From positions 134,351 through 198,350 of the forward strand of contig NZ_KE007345.1 in NCBI RefSeq assembly GCF_000400715.1: 64,000 nucleotides of DNA, written 5' to 3'. The DNA comes from Acinetobacter genomosp. 15BJ (GTDB taxonomy: Bacteria; Pseudomonadota; Gammaproteobacteria; Pseudomonadales; Moraxellaceae). This document shows, piece after piece, positions 1 to 8,630 of the stretch. The position numbers were made by a program, and so were the translations under genes. Within the stretch, counting starts at the first letter, position 1. Every line of letters starts with the position of its first letter. A model generated the notes under the pieces. That model saw only the letters and a program-made list of their open reading frames with translations. It did not search any database and had not been told where the DNA came from.

Positions 1-73
1 GGTGACCCTGCTCAAATAAGTGTTTAGCGACACGTTGAGATGTTTTACCATAACCAATAAATAAAATATGCAT
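1..73 (-). CDS. NAD(P)-binding Rossmann-fold protein, N-terminal fragment
   Basis: A minus-strand reading frame starts with ATG at 73 and runs off the left edge after 24 codons. The fragment reads MHILFIGYGKTSQRVAKHLF, then EQGH. This is a beta strand followed by a glycine-rich turn and a helix, as at the N-terminus of SDR or epimerase-like dinucleotide-binding proteins (GxGxxxxxxAxxLxxxGH). It is divergent from recG, with only 18 bases between the two start codons. The function beyond the fold cannot be judged because the rest of the gene lies outside the window. Confidence 0.6.
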   Translation of the reverse strand, partial: MHILFIGYGKTSQRVAKHLFEQGH

Positions 74-91
74 ACACACCTTTGAGCAGAG

Positions 92-2137
92 ATGACATCA
101 GTTCAGCAATTACAAGGCGTTGGTGCTGCCGCAGCGACCCTCTTAGAAAAGCTTCATATTTTTAGCACGGATGATTTGTTATTCCATCTTCCCCGTGACT
201 ATGAAGATCGTAGCACTATTATTCCAATGAATCAGCTGATCGTTGGACGAAGTTATTTACTTGAAGGTGAAGTCCGTTCCGTCGATTTTCCCCCAGGGAA
301 AAAGAAGTCTCTTGCGGCACTCGTGCAAGATGATTTTGGCAAAGTAACTTTGCGCTTTTACCATATTTATAAAGGTCTGACTGATCGTGTCCAAATGGGG
401 CAACGATTACGAATTTTTGGTGAAGTTCGCGTTGGTGCACGGGGTTTGGAGTTGTATCATCCTGAAATTCAAGTCATTCAGCAGCATACTGCATTACCCA
501 AGACGCAACTCACTGCGATTTATCCCAGCACTGAAGGCTTGACTCAACCCAAGCTACGTGAATACGTACGTCAAGCACTTAAGCATCATAGTGATGACTT
601 ACCTGAATTATTGCCAAGCAAATACAGCAATGGCTATGAACTGAAACAAGCGCTCCATTACATCCACGAGCCACCGATTGATGCCAATATGTTGCAACTC
701 AATCAAGGTTCACATCCAGCACAACAACGTCTGATTTTTGAAGAGCTGGTTGCACATCAAATCAGTTTATTAACCCGACGTGCTTATATTCGCCAGATTG
801 CTGCACCACGCTTTAGCAGCAGTAAAGTACTCGCGAAGAAACTCTTGGAAGGCTTGCCCTTCCAAATGACCAATGCACAAAAGCGGGTTTCCAAAGAAAT
901 TCTGCAAGATCTTAAACAAGATCAACCGATGCTACGCTTGGTGCAAGGTGATGTGGGTGCAGGTAAAACCTTAGTAGCAGCAGTCGCGGCATGCCATGCC
1001 TTAGAAGCGGATTGGCAAGTGGCCCTCATGGCACCGACTGAAATCTTAGCAGAACAGCATTATTTAAACTTTAAACGCTGGTTTGAACCTTTGGGCATTC
1101 AGGTCGCATGGCTGTCAGGCAAACAAAAAGGTAAGGCGCGAACTCATGCCGAACAACAGATTAAAGAAGGCCATGCCCAACTGATCGTGGGTACTCATGC
1201 CTTGTTCCAAGATACAGTCGGTTTCTCCAAGCTTGGTTTGGTGATTATTGACGAACAGCATCGCTTCGGTGTTGATCAACGCCTCGCTTTAAGAAATAAA
1301 GGTGCCGATCAATTTACCCCCCATCAATTGGTGATGACCGCAACACCGATTCCTCGTACTTTAGCCATGAGTGCATATGGGGATTTGGATACCTCGATTA
1401 TTGACGAACTTCCGCCTGGACGTACCCCGATTCAAACGGTAACGATTCCATTAGAACGGCGTGAACAGGTGCTGCAACGCATTGCCAGCAATTGTCGTGA
1501 AGGCAAACAAGCCTATTGGGTCTGTACCCTAGTAGAACAATCTGAAACGCTAGATGCGCAAGCTGCAGAAGCCACTTATCAAGAAATTAAAGAGCGTTTT
1601 CCAGACATTAACATTGGTCTAGTACACGGCAAAATGAAGGCTGATGAAAAGCAAAGTGTTATGCAAGCGTTTAAAGACAATCAATCCCAACTTTTAATTG
1701 CCACCACAGTGATTGAAGTCGGGGTCGATGTCCCTAATGCATCGATCATGGTGATTGAAAATGCAGAGCGTTTGGGGCTTTCACAACTGCATCAACTTCG
1801 TGGTCGCGTGGGTCGTGGCGCAACCGCTAGTTTTTGTGCACTTCTCTATAAAACCCCATTATCGCAAAATGGGCAGGAACGGCTTTCAATTTTACGCGAG
1901 AGCAATGATGGCTTTATCATTGCAGAAAAAGACTTAGAAATTCGAGGTCCTGGCGAACTGTTAGGCACTAAACAGACAGGTGATATGGGCTTTCGAGTGG
2001 CACGTTTAGAACGAGATGATCATCTGCTTACCCAAGCGCATTATGTGGCCGAGCAAATTCTAAAAGACTATCCACAACATGCGGAAGGACTATTAAAGCG
2101 CTGGCTGCCTGAAGCCCCAAGATATGCCTATGTTTAA
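92..2137 (+). CDS. recG: ATP-dependent DNA helicase RecG
   Basis: RecG is a monomeric superfamily 2 helicase that remodels stalled replication forks and branch-migrates Holliday junctions. The N-terminal ~200 residues form the wedge/OB-fold domain. Walker A (GDVGAGKT) is near residue 286, the DEQH-type motif II (IIDEQHRFG) near 385, and motif III (TATPIPRTLAM) near 416. The C-terminal helicase motif QLRGRVGRG is followed by the TRG-type region (EKDLEIRGPGELLGTKQTG). The length of 681 aa is normal for the family. The 3' end overlaps the next gene, comF, by 14 bases, so the two are probably translated from one message. Confidence 0.97.
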   Translation: MTSVQQLQGVGAAAATLLEKLHIFSTDDLLFHLPRDYEDRSTIIPMNQLIVGRSYLLEGEVRSVDFPPGKKKSLAALVQDDFGKVTLRFYHIYKGLTDRVQMGQRLRIFGEVRVGARGLELYHPEIQVIQQHTALPKTQLTAIYPSTEGLTQPKLREYVRQALKHHSDDLPELLPSKYSNGYELKQALHYIHEPPIDANMLQLNQGSHPAQQRLIFEELVAHQISLLTRRAYIRQIAAPRFSSSKVLAKKLLEGLPFQMTNAQKRVSKEILQDLKQDQPMLRLVQGDVGAGKTLVAAVAACHALEADWQVALMAPTEILAEQHYLNFKRWFEPLGIQVAWLSGKQKGKARTHAEQQIKEGHAQLIVGTHALFQDTVGFSKLGLVIIDEQHRFGVDQRLALRNKGADQFTPHQLVMTATPIPRTLAMSAYGDLDTSIIDELPPGRTPIQTVTIPLERREQVLQRIASNCREGKQAYWVCTLVEQSETLDAQAAEATYQEIKERFPDINIGLVHGKMKADEKQSVMQAFKDNQSQLLIATTVIEVGVDVPNASIMVIENAERLGLSQLHQLRGRVGRGATASFCALLYKTPLSQNGQERLSILRESNDGFIIAEKDLEIRGPGELLGTKQTGDMGFRVARLERDDHLLTQAHYVAEQILKDYPQHAEGLLKRWLPEAPRYAYV

Positions 2138-2813
2138 ACGACTTGGCACATCAGCACAGCAAGTTTTTGATTATTTTACACCGTGCAGTCTCTGCGACAT
2201 CGGCATGAAACGCCAATTTGGTATTTGTCAAAGTTGCTGGCAACAACTACCTTGGCTAAAACAAAGTATCGAGCGCAATCAACAACAGGTCTTTGTTGCT
2301 TGCCATTATGACTATCCGATTGATCGGATCATTCAACAGTTTAAATATGAGCAAAAACTTCATCATCAAAGACTGTTAAATGGTTTGCTATTACAGCTCA
2401 GACTTCCTAAAGTACATGCAATTGTACCTATGCCCATTTCTACAGATCGCTTGATTGAACGTGGCTTTAATCAAGCCCTTCTACTCGCCAAAGCATTGAG
2501 TGAAAGTATAAATGTACCCATTTGGCAACCAGTACAACGCTTGGCTCAACACTCACAAAAAGGCTTATCCCGTTTAGAACGTCTTGAAGATATTGAGCAA
2601 CAATTTGTGGCAGCACCACCTAACTCAATTCGTTATCGAAAAGTACTCATTATCGATGATGTACTGACCACAGGCAGTTCGATTAGTGCTTTATCTAAGG
2701 TACTTACCCAACTCGGCTGCCAACAAATCTATAGTGCCTGCATAGCAGCCGCACAAGTACAACAAACTAACTCACTTGATTTTGCTGACACCACGGAATC
2801 ACAATTTCTTTAG
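2124..2813 (+). CDS. comF: ComF family phosphoribosyltransferase-like protein
   Basis: ComF proteins are type I phosphoribosyltransferase-fold proteins needed for natural transformation in several bacteria, probably helping incoming single-stranded DNA cross the membrane or load on proteins. The N-terminus carries a zinc-ribbon-like pair of cysteines (CSLC at 21-24 and CQSC at 35-38). The PRPP-binding loop VLIIDDVLTTGSS lies around residues 174-186. At 229 aa the length is typical. The start overlaps recG; a second ATG two codons later (2130) is an equally good start. The last ~47 bases overlap the convergent NUDIX gene. The transformation role is family knowledge and fits the known competence of Acinetobacter. 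Confidence 0.88.
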   Translation: MPMFKRLGTSAQQVFDYFTPCSLCDIGMKRQFGICQSCWQQLPWLKQSIERNQQQVFVACHYDYPIDRIIQQFKYEQKLHHQRLLNGLLLQLRLPKVHAIVPMPISTDRLIERGFNQALLLAKALSESINVPIWQPVQRLAQHSQKGLSRLERLEDIEQQFVAAPPNSIRYRKVLIIDDVLTTGSSISALSKVLTQLGCQQIYSACIAAAQVQQTNSLDFADTTESQFL

Positions 2814-3162
2814 TCAAAGGTGCAAGCAAGGTTGATTGATCATCTAAGTCAATCCATTTCATTTCTGCGATTTCAGCCGCAATTTGCGGTGGTTGTTTTA
2901 ATTCAACTGCGTAGACATAACTCACTAAAACATGATCGGGTTCATTGGCTGCAGCTGTTTCAAAACGACCAATGAATTGTTTCAGCTCACATTCACAACC
3001 AATTTCCTCCAAGATCTCACGTTGCATTGTGATTTCAGGCGCCTCATCCGTTTCCAATTTGCCGCCCACTTGCATAAAAGCATGCGTATTTTGTTTGCGT
3101 ACTAACAGCAATTGATTTTGTTCATTCAAAATCACGGCAGCCGCTACGGTGATAATTTTCAC
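2767..3162 (-). CDS. NUDIX hydrolase
   Basis: NUDIX enzymes hydrolyse nucleoside diphosphates linked to another group, often as house-cleaning. The complete Nudix box is visible: Gly34, five residues, Glu40, seven residues, then REILEEIGC at 48-56, giving the Mg-binding REUXEE core. The protein is 131 aa, a single-domain size. It starts with GTG at 3162, supported by GAGGAT about six bases upstream. That ribosome site overlaps the end of the LOG gene, 10 bases away, so the two are co-transcribed. The substrate cannot be told from sequence. Confidence 0.92.
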   Translation of the reverse strand: MKIITVAAAVILNEQNQLLLVRKQNTHAFMQVGGKLETDEAPEITMQREILEEIGCECELKQFIGRFETAAANEPDHVLVSYVYAVELKQPPQIAAEIAEMKWIDLDDQSTLLAPLTKEIVIPWCQQNQVS

Positions 3163-3172
3163 TCATTGATCC

Positions 3173-3757
3173 TCAAGCCTGAATTTCAGCAGTCGACATC
3201 CATTTCGGTGTCGCTGGCTGATAATTTGAAAATGCTGTAAGAATATCCTCAATTTGTTCCGCCACAATCAATTTATCGACAAAACGCTCCTGACTAAAGC
3301 CCCGCTCAACCGAGCCTTGAATCATCTGGATCAAGCCATCATAGAAGCCATCAACATTTAAAAACGCACATGGTTTCTGATGGATTCCTAACTGACTCCA
3401 GGTCCATTGCTCAAAAATTTCTTCCAGTGTTCCTGCACCACCCGGTAAAGCCACAAAGGCGTCGGATAGTTCTGCCATTTTGGTTTTACGCTCATGCATA
3501 TTCTTAACGATATGCAATTCAGTTAAACCCGTATGTGCTAGCTCTCGATCGACCAAAGCATCAGGAATCACCCCGATGACTCGCCCACCCGCCTGTAATG
3601 CACTATTGGCTACCACACCCATTAAACCTGAACGACCACCACCGTAAACTAAGGTTTGACCTTGTGCCGCAATTGCCTGACCGGTTGCCTGCGCCATTTG
3701 CTGATAAATGGGATCATTACCGAGAGAAGAACCACAGAAAACACAGATTGAATTCAT
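3173..3757 (-). CDS. LOG family protein (TIGR00730, nucleotide 5'-monophosphate phosphoribohydrolase type)
   Basis: LOG proteins cleave the ribosyl bond of nucleoside 5'-monophosphates; in plants and some bacteria they activate cytokinins, but most bacterial members have no proven substrate. The signature PGGAGTLEE is at residues 105-113 and the upstream MHERK motif near 87-91, with an N-terminal Rossmann-like strand (ICVFCGSS) and the glycine loop YGGGRSGLMG. The length of 194 aa is normal. It is the first gene of a two-gene minus-strand operon with the NUDIX hydrolase, a pairing that suggests nucleotide clean-up. It is divergent from corA. Confidence 0.93.
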   Translation of the reverse strand: MNSICVFCGSSLGNDPIYQQMAQATGQAIAAQGQTLVYGGGRSGLMGVVANSALQAGGRVIGVIPDALVDRELAHTGLTELHIVKNMHERKTKMAELSDAFVALPGGAGTLEEIFEQWTWSQLGIHQKPCAFLNVDGFYDGLIQMIQGSVERGFSQERFVDKLIVAEQIEDILTAFSNYQPATPKWMSTAEIQA

Positions 3758-3925
3758 ACAATTAAAACCGTTTTATATAACTGTCATGCTGATAAAGTAG
3801 GCTATGTAACAAATTTTTTGTGAAAATAACGTTTAGGCAAGTGTTTTTCATCTCATCCTTGTCTAAAATACATGCTTTCGGTAAAAGGCCAAAAACCTGA
3901 CCTCGACCGTGCAAGGGAAAAAGAC

Positions 3926-4942
3926 ATGCTTGAAGCCTTTTATGCCACAGAGCGCGGTAGTCTAGAAGACGCAACCATCAACGGAAGTTTTGACCTCCAT
4001 CCAGATTTGGTCTGGATTGACCTTATTGCTCCATCTCAAGAAGAACAACAATGGGTTTTTGATGCTTATGAGCGAAACCTGCCAACATTAAAGTCACTTG
4101 AGGACATTTCCTCATCCGCACGATTTTACCGCGATGATGATGGAATTTTGCATATCAGCACATATTTTTTAACAAAGAATAAAAATTTGCAATCCGACCG
4201 TGAGCAAGACGACCTCGAAAACACGCTCGCTGCAACCGTCCACACAGTTGCTTTTTTACTCGACAAAAAACAACTCATCACCTTGCGTGGTGAAAAACTC
4301 GTTGCCTTCCGAGCCTTTCGTGCTAGGGCAAGACGCAATGACTATAGTATCGACTACAAAGAACCAGTATGGATTTTATTAGGTCTACTTGAATCTAAAC
4401 TCGATGAACTGTCAGACATTCTAGAAGATACACATAAATATCTAGAGGAATACTCGGCCGAGGTATTAAACGATCACCATCGTGAACAAATCCTTGATCT
4501 AGACGATATGATTACACGCCTTGCGCATCAAGAGGACATGTTAGGAAAAGCACAGCTCTGCCTGACAGATCTTCGCCGTGTCTTATCTTTTCTTTCTAGA
4601 CCACGTGCCCTAGGTAGTCATATTTACGACGCCGATATTCGAGAAATGAGTGAAGATGTGCGCTCCTTACTTGAGCACAACACGTTCTTATTCCAAAAAC
4701 TAAAATTCTTATTGGATATTACCACTGGTTTTGCCAATACAGAGATGAACGAAACCTTCAAACGCTTCTCTATTTTACCCAGCATGCTTGCGCCGCCAAT
4801 GCTGATTGCCAGTATCTATGGCATGAATACTGAAGTACTGCCTTTTGCACATGGGGCCACCAGTTTTGGCATTGTGATTACCTTGGTGCTGACTTTTTTA
4901 ATTGGACCAACAATTTACTTCCGCTGGAAAAAGTGGATTTAA
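3926..4942 (+). CDS. corA: CorA-type magnesium/cobalt transporter
   Basis: CorA forms a pentameric inner-membrane channel for Mg2+ (and Co2+, Ni2+). The large N-terminal cytoplasmic domain is followed by two C-terminal membrane helices with the selectivity motif YGMN between them (ASIYGMNTEVLPF) and a charged C-terminus (RWKKWI). The open frame extends 18 codons further upstream to 3872, but ATG 3926 has a good ribosome site (AAGGGA about eight bases before it). The resulting N-terminus MLEAFYATERG also matches the usual CorA start. The protein is 338 aa from this start. It is followed by a strong terminator. Confidence 0.93.
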   Translation: MLEAFYATERGSLEDATINGSFDLHPDLVWIDLIAPSQEEQQWVFDAYERNLPTLKSLEDISSSARFYRDDDGILHISTYFLTKNKNLQSDREQDDLENTLAATVHTVAFLLDKKQLITLRGEKLVAFRAFRARARRNDYSIDYKEPVWILLGLLESKLDELSDILEDTHKYLEEYSAEVLNDHHREQILDLDDMITRLAHQEDMLGKAQLCLTDLRRVLSFLSRPRALGSHIYDADIREMSEDVRSLLEHNTFLFQKLKFLLDITTGFANTEMNETFKRFSILPSMLAPPMLIASIYGMNTEVLPFAHGATSFGIVITLVLTFLIGPTIYFRWKKWI

Positions 4943-4944
4943 TA

Positions 4945-4971
4945 AAAAAAGCACCTTTCGGTGCTTTTTTT
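4945..4971 (+). terminator. Rho-independent terminator after corA
   Basis: The stem is AAAGCACC/GGTGCTTT with a short TTTC loop, followed by a run of T. A-richness on the left side means it could also serve the convergent mlaB end on the minus strand. Confidence 0.85.
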
Positions 4972-4988
4972 ATATCAACAAGATCTCA

Positions 4989-5276
4989 TCAAATCAATTT
5001 CAAATCATCTTGTAAATGGCAAGCTTGGATGATTTTCAACATCTTCTCAGACACATTTTTAAAGTGCAGGCCGTTATTTTCAGGTGTTTGACGCAACCAC
5101 TGCACCAACACCGCCAAAGATAAAGTATTGCCTTGTTCAAGCTGCGCCAAATCAACAACCAAAGGAAAATTCTGATGTTGCTGAATATGCTTTAAACCAG
5201 CCTGATAGATCTGTTCTGCATTTTCAAAATTAATTGTCTTCGACACAATTAATTGCTGATCAATATATTGAATCAC
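4989..5276 (-). CDS. mlaB: STAS-domain protein MlaB
   Basis: MlaB is the small cytoplasmic STAS-domain subunit that stabilises the MlaF ATPase dimer in the MlaFEDB lipid transporter. The protein is 95 aa with the STAS pattern of a conserved strand (PLVVDLAQLEQGNTLSLAVLVQWLRQ) leading into the phospho-acceptor-like helix. It lies 11 bases after mlaC, as the last gene of the five-gene mlaFEDCB operon. Sequence conservation of STAS domains is low, so the name rests mainly on position. Confidence 0.88.
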   Translation of the reverse strand: MIQYIDQQLIVSKTINFENAEQIYQAGLKHIQQHQNFPLVVDLAQLEQGNTLSLAVLVQWLRQTPENNGLHFKNVSEKMLKIIQACHLQDDLKLI

Positions 5277-5287
5277 CCGTCACCTAC

Positions 5288-5920
5288 TTATTTTTTGCTA
5301 ACAGCAGCGTCTGCATCTGGTTTAAATGTCGCAATCGCTTTGTTGATGTCACCACCATTACGTTGAACTGTTGCCGCAAACTGATTACGGAATTGCAAAC
5401 CAAGGTCAATACCAGACACATTGATATTACGTACCTTCCATTGATCGCCTTTGTCGGTTAACTGGAACGATACTGGAATTTTTTCGCCATTGTGCAAGAA
5501 GTCTAAAGTGACCACAGGATTTTTACTGTTGGTCGATTTAAACGGACGCATCGTATAGCTTTCGTTGGTATATTTAGCGAAAGCACCACCATAGTTCTCA
5601 ATAATGACCGCACGGAAGTTTTGCTCAAACTGCGCACGTTGTGCAGCATTGGTGTATTGGTTATTCGCATAAGTACCTAACACAATACGGGTAAATGCTT
5701 GTGAGTCCACATACGGGTCAAGATTCTGACGAATAATCGTTCTGACCAGAGCTGGATTATTCTGTAATTTTGCATTATCTGCTTTTAAACGAGTAATCAA
5801 GCCATCAGCTACGCGCTTAACAAAATCAGGTGGGGTCTCTGTTGGTGCCGCAAATGCTGCACTTGCAAGCATTGTTGATAATACGCTTGCTGTTAGAGTT
5901 TGTTTCAATAATGTGTTCAC
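5288..5920 (-). CDS. mlaC: MlaC, periplasmic phospholipid-binding protein
   Basis: MlaC (Ttg2D family) ferries phospholipids across the periplasm between the outer-membrane MlaA complex and MlaFEDB. The N-terminus is a Sec signal peptide (MNTLLKQTLTASVLSTMLASAAFA) with an Ala-Phe-Ala cleavage site. The mature part carries the family pattern, including the region VDSQAFTRIVLGTY, the segment FRAVIIENYGGAFAKY and the C-terminal VRNINVSGIDLGLQFRNQF. At 210 aa the size is typical. It lies 19 bases after mlaD and 11 before mlaB. Confidence 0.95.
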   Translation of the reverse strand: MNTLLKQTLTASVLSTMLASAAFAAPTETPPDFVKRVADGLITRLKADNAKLQNNPALVRTIIRQNLDPYVDSQAFTRIVLGTYANNQYTNAAQRAQFEQNFRAVIIENYGGAFAKYTNESYTMRPFKSTNSKNPVVTLDFLHNGEKIPVSFQLTDKGDQWKVRNINVSGIDLGLQFRNQFAATVQRNGGDINKAIATFKPDADAAVSKK

Positions 5921-5939
5921 TTCAATCTCCTAACCTGAA

Positions 5940-6617
5940 TTACTCAACAAAAGAGGGTTCTGCTTCAGTAGCCGCTGGCTTTGAAGCTGGACTTTCTGTC
6001 GCTGTTGAGCTCGATGTGGCTTTACCAGCACCACCAGTAATAAATTTACTGATTAAATCTTCTAAATCCATTGTACCTTGGGTATTTGAAACCACATCAC
6101 CACGTTTTAAGTAGTTCACACCACCACCTGGGACAACTTTCAAATATTTCTCACCCAATAGACCATTGGTTGCAACCATAATATAAGCATCTTCATCAAG
6201 GCTGGTGATGGAGGTCATGTTTGCAATAAGTTGCTGTTCCATTTCTTTTTGTTTCGCAGCATCAGCTTGTTGATAATCAGCGCTATAGTGCAATTCTTCA
6301 AGTGCATTCTTTTGCACTTCTTTCAGTTGCTCTGGACTAAAGCTAGTCAACTTACCATCTAGATCAAATTTTACAGTTGCCAAACGTGTCACTGGATCAA
6401 GTGTAATCGACTCAACACGGCCAATGGTTACACCACTCATAGTGACCTTTGCGCGTGCTTTTAAACCGTTTACGTTATCAAACTGCGCTGTCATGCTGTA
6501 GCTATCACGTAAATTAGTACCAACTAAACCACTGACTTTCATCGCAAGAAAAAATAGAGCGATACCGAAGATAATGACAAAAATACCTACGGCCAGCTCA
6601 CTAGTACGTGATTTCAT
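5940..6617 (-). CDS. mlaD: MlaD, MCE-domain membrane subunit
   Basis: MlaD is anchored in the inner membrane and forms the hexameric MCE ring through which phospholipid passes. An N-terminal membrane helix (residues ~8-30) is followed by one MCE domain (YSMTAQFDNVNGLKARAKV and the GVTIGRVESI region). At 225 aa it is longer than E. coli MlaD. It has an insertion of charged and alpha-helical residues around 90-120, and a low-complexity Ala/Ser/Thr/Glu tail near the C-terminus. Its start codon overlaps the mlaE stop by one base (TAATG). Confidence 0.95.
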   Translation of the reverse strand: MKSRTSELAVGIFVIIFGIALFFLAMKVSGLVGTNLRDSYSMTAQFDNVNGLKARAKVTMSGVTIGRVESITLDPVTRLATVKFDLDGKLTSFSPEQLKEVQKNALEELHYSADYQQADAAKQKEMEQQLIANMTSITSLDEDAYIMVATNGLLGEKYLKVVPGGGVNYLKRGDVVSNTQGTMDLEDLISKFITGGAGKATSSSTATESPASKPAATEAEPSFVE

Positions 6618-7396
6618 TAAATCCCTCCGAACATGACCGCAGTCAACACGAAATCAAAACCTAATACACAAAGTGAAGAATATACGACCGTTCTGGTCAT
6701 TGCAGTCGCGATACCTTCTGGCGTCGGATCACAAGCATAACCTTGATATACCGCTACCCATGTACAAATTAAAGCAAATACAATGCTTTTGATAATGGTG
6801 CCATTAAAAACGTCATGCCAGAATTGTACGCTGCTTTGCATACCTCCCCAGAATGAACCTTCATCTGCACCCAAGAAATCAACACCCACCATTTTGCCGC
6901 CAATAATACCAATGGTTGCAAAAATCACGGTAAGCATTGGCAAGCTAACAATCCCCGCCCATAAACGTGGCGACACGATTTGTCTGAGTGGATCAACCCC
7001 GATCATTTCCATGCTGGCAAGTTGTTCACTTTGTTTCATGGAACCAATTTCAGCGGTTAATGCTGAACCGGCACGACCTGCGAATAGCAATGCAGCGACC
7101 ACAGAAGCCAATTCACGCAATAGTGTCAATGAAATCGCAGTACCTAGCATTGCTTCACTACCAAAGGTGACCAGAATGCTATACATCTGCAAACCAAGAA
7201 CAGCACCAATAAACAAGCCCGAAACAGCGATAATCAGCAGGGACATGACCCCGACACGATACATTTGGTAAATAAAGCGCTGAAACCCACCTTTCGATGG
7301 CATGGAAAATAAAACTTGCAGAAGCATCAGTGCCGCAGCACCAATCCCCTTTATCCGCTCAATAACGAGTCTACCTAACCAGGCAATCGCATTCAT
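6617..7396 (-). CDS. mlaE: MlaE, permease subunit of the phospholipid transporter
   Basis: MlaE is the integral membrane permease of the MlaFEDB ABC system. The 259-aa protein has several hydrophobic segments and the family motif GRAGSALTAEIGSMKQSEQ, including the coupling region EQLASMEMIGVDP, which contacts the ATPase. Start and stop overlap both neighbours: ATGA with mlaF and TAATG with mlaD. This is translational coupling typical of this operon. Confidence 0.96.
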   Translation of the reverse strand: MNAIAWLGRLVIERIKGIGAAALMLLQVLFSMPSKGGFQRFIYQMYRVGVMSLLIIAVSGLFIGAVLGLQMYSILVTFGSEAMLGTAISLTLLRELASVVAALLFAGRAGSALTAEIGSMKQSEQLASMEMIGVDPLRQIVSPRLWAGIVSLPMLTVIFATIGIIGGKMVGVDFLGADEGSFWGGMQSSVQFWHDVFNGTIIKSIVFALICTWVAVYQGYACDPTPEGIATAMTRTVVYSSLCVLGFDFVLTAVMFGGI

Positions 7397-8223
7397 GGAC
7401 GAACCTCGTTATCTAAATATGCTTGGTGAGTAAATTGATATTCGACAGGCCCCTCAATCGAACCTGTTAAAAACTGGCGTACAAATGGCGATGCATGATT
7501 TTTTAATTGTTCAGGTGAACCTTCACCCTGAATTTTGCCTTCAGCAACTACATAAATATAATCAGCAATCGATAAGGTCTCTGCAACATCATGCGAGACG
7601 ATAATCGTGGTTAAATCTAAAGCATCACGCAAAGAACGGATTAAACGGGTTAAAACGCCCATCACGATCGGATCTTGGCCTGCAAATGGTTCATCGTACA
7701 TAATCAGTTCAGGGTCTAACGCAATCGCACGTGCCAAAGCAACACGACGGTTCATACCGCCTGAAAGCTCTGATGGCATTAACTGCTCAGCTCCACGCAA
7801 GCCCACTGATTCGAGTTTTAATGCAACTAACTCTGCAATAATATGTTCAGGTAATTTGGTATGTGCACGAATTGGGAAAGCCACATTTTCGTAGGTCGAC
7901 ATATCGGTAAATAATGCACCACTTTGGAATAGCATTCCCATACGGGCACGTGCAGCAAATAATTCTTGACGCGACATTGTCGCAATATCTTTGCCATCAA
8001 GCAGCACTTCACCATGATCAGGAAGTAATTGACCACCAATCAAACGCAATAAAGTAGTCTTACCCGTACCAGACGGTCCCATAATTGCAGTAATTTGACC
8101 ACGTCGAATTTTAAGACTGATATCGTCATAAATGACGCGTTCTCCTCGATTAAAGCTCAAGTTTTTAACTTCAATTAAGGCTTTGGTATCGAGAGGAGAT
8201 TTGTTATTCATAATGGCATTCAT
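7393..8223 (-). CDS. mlaF: MlaF, ATPase of the phospholipid transporter
   Basis: MlaF is the cytoplasmic ABC ATPase powering phospholipid movement between inner and outer membrane, which maintains outer-membrane asymmetry. Walker A is GPSGTGKTT, the signature is LSGGMNRR, and Walker B is LIMYDEPFAGQDP, followed by the switch His in VSHD. At 276 aa it carries a short C-terminal extension, as known for MlaF. A second in-frame ATG lies four codons downstream (8211). It is the first gene of the mlaFEDCB operon on the minus strand. Confidence 0.96.
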   Translation of the reverse strand: MNAIMNNKSPLDTKALIEVKNLSFNRGERVIYDDISLKIRRGQITAIMGPSGTGKTTLLRLIGGQLLPDHGEVLLDGKDIATMSRQELFAARARMGMLFQSGALFTDMSTYENVAFPIRAHTKLPEHIIAELVALKLESVGLRGAEQLMPSELSGGMNRRVALARAIALDPELIMYDEPFAGQDPIVMGVLTRLIRSLRDALDLTTIIVSHDVAETLSIADYIYVVAEGKIQGEGSPEQLKNHASPFVRQFLTGSIEGPVEYQFTHQAYLDNEVRP

Positions 8224-8307
8224 TCCTGCACTTTTTATGCACGCATACTATACACTGAAACATTAAACGCTTGTTTTTATTTTGATAACCGATGGTACGA
8301 AGATTAT

Positions 8308-8520
8308 TTAATTTATGTAGTTATTCTTCGAAACAGTTTGGCTGGTGGTATGTTGAGAATTGACATTAAAAGAATCAGAGTGGCTGGTATCAAAAAGTGC
8401 ATAGGCAAAGAATAAACCATTACAAAGCATCAGAATGACGAATAGACACGGCAGCCCTTCACTACACATGAAAGACCACATTTGACTCAAAAGACTTTTA
8501 TTTTGCTTAACCCTATTCAT
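8308..8520 (-). CDS. Small single-pass membrane protein, unknown function
   Basis: This is a 70-aa reading frame with a basic N-terminus (NRVKQNK), one clear membrane segment (residues ~24-44, LPCLFVILMLCNGLFFAYAL) and a polar Ser/Thr/Asn-rich tail. That gives an N-in, C-out topology. The ribosome site is weak (TAAGAA next to the ATG). It stands alone between mlaF and the DEAD-box helicase gene. I do not recognise a family. The clean membrane-protein layout supports a real gene, but chance is possible. Confidence 0.45.
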   Translation of the reverse strand: MNRVKQNKSLLSQMWSFMCSEGLPCLFVILMLCNGLFFAYALFDTSHSDSFNVNSQHTTSQTVSKNNYIN

Positions 8521-8575
8521 TTCTTATATAAAATTTGAATTAGTACACATTTTTAAGATTTTACATGACTAACAC

Positions 8576-8606
8576 AAAATAAAAAAGCCAGTTTTTCAAC
8601 TGGCTT
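8576..8606 (-). terminator. Terminator of the DEAD-box helicase gene
   Basis: A perfect 9-bp stem, AAGCCAGTT/AACTGGCTT, has a 4-base loop. On the minus strand it is followed by a T-run. It lies 25 bases after the helicase stop codon. Confidence 0.9.
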
Positions 8607-8630
8607 CTTGTTTTCATCGGTTTTTAACGA

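Noticed and set aside
3872..3925. Longer CorA start at ATG 3872.
   Set aside because: No ribosome site; the downstream ATG 3926 has AAGGGA and matches the usual CorA N-terminus.
6783..7271. 162-codon frame opposite mlaE.
   Set aside because: It lies entirely inside a strongly conserved gene and has no ribosome site or family pattern.
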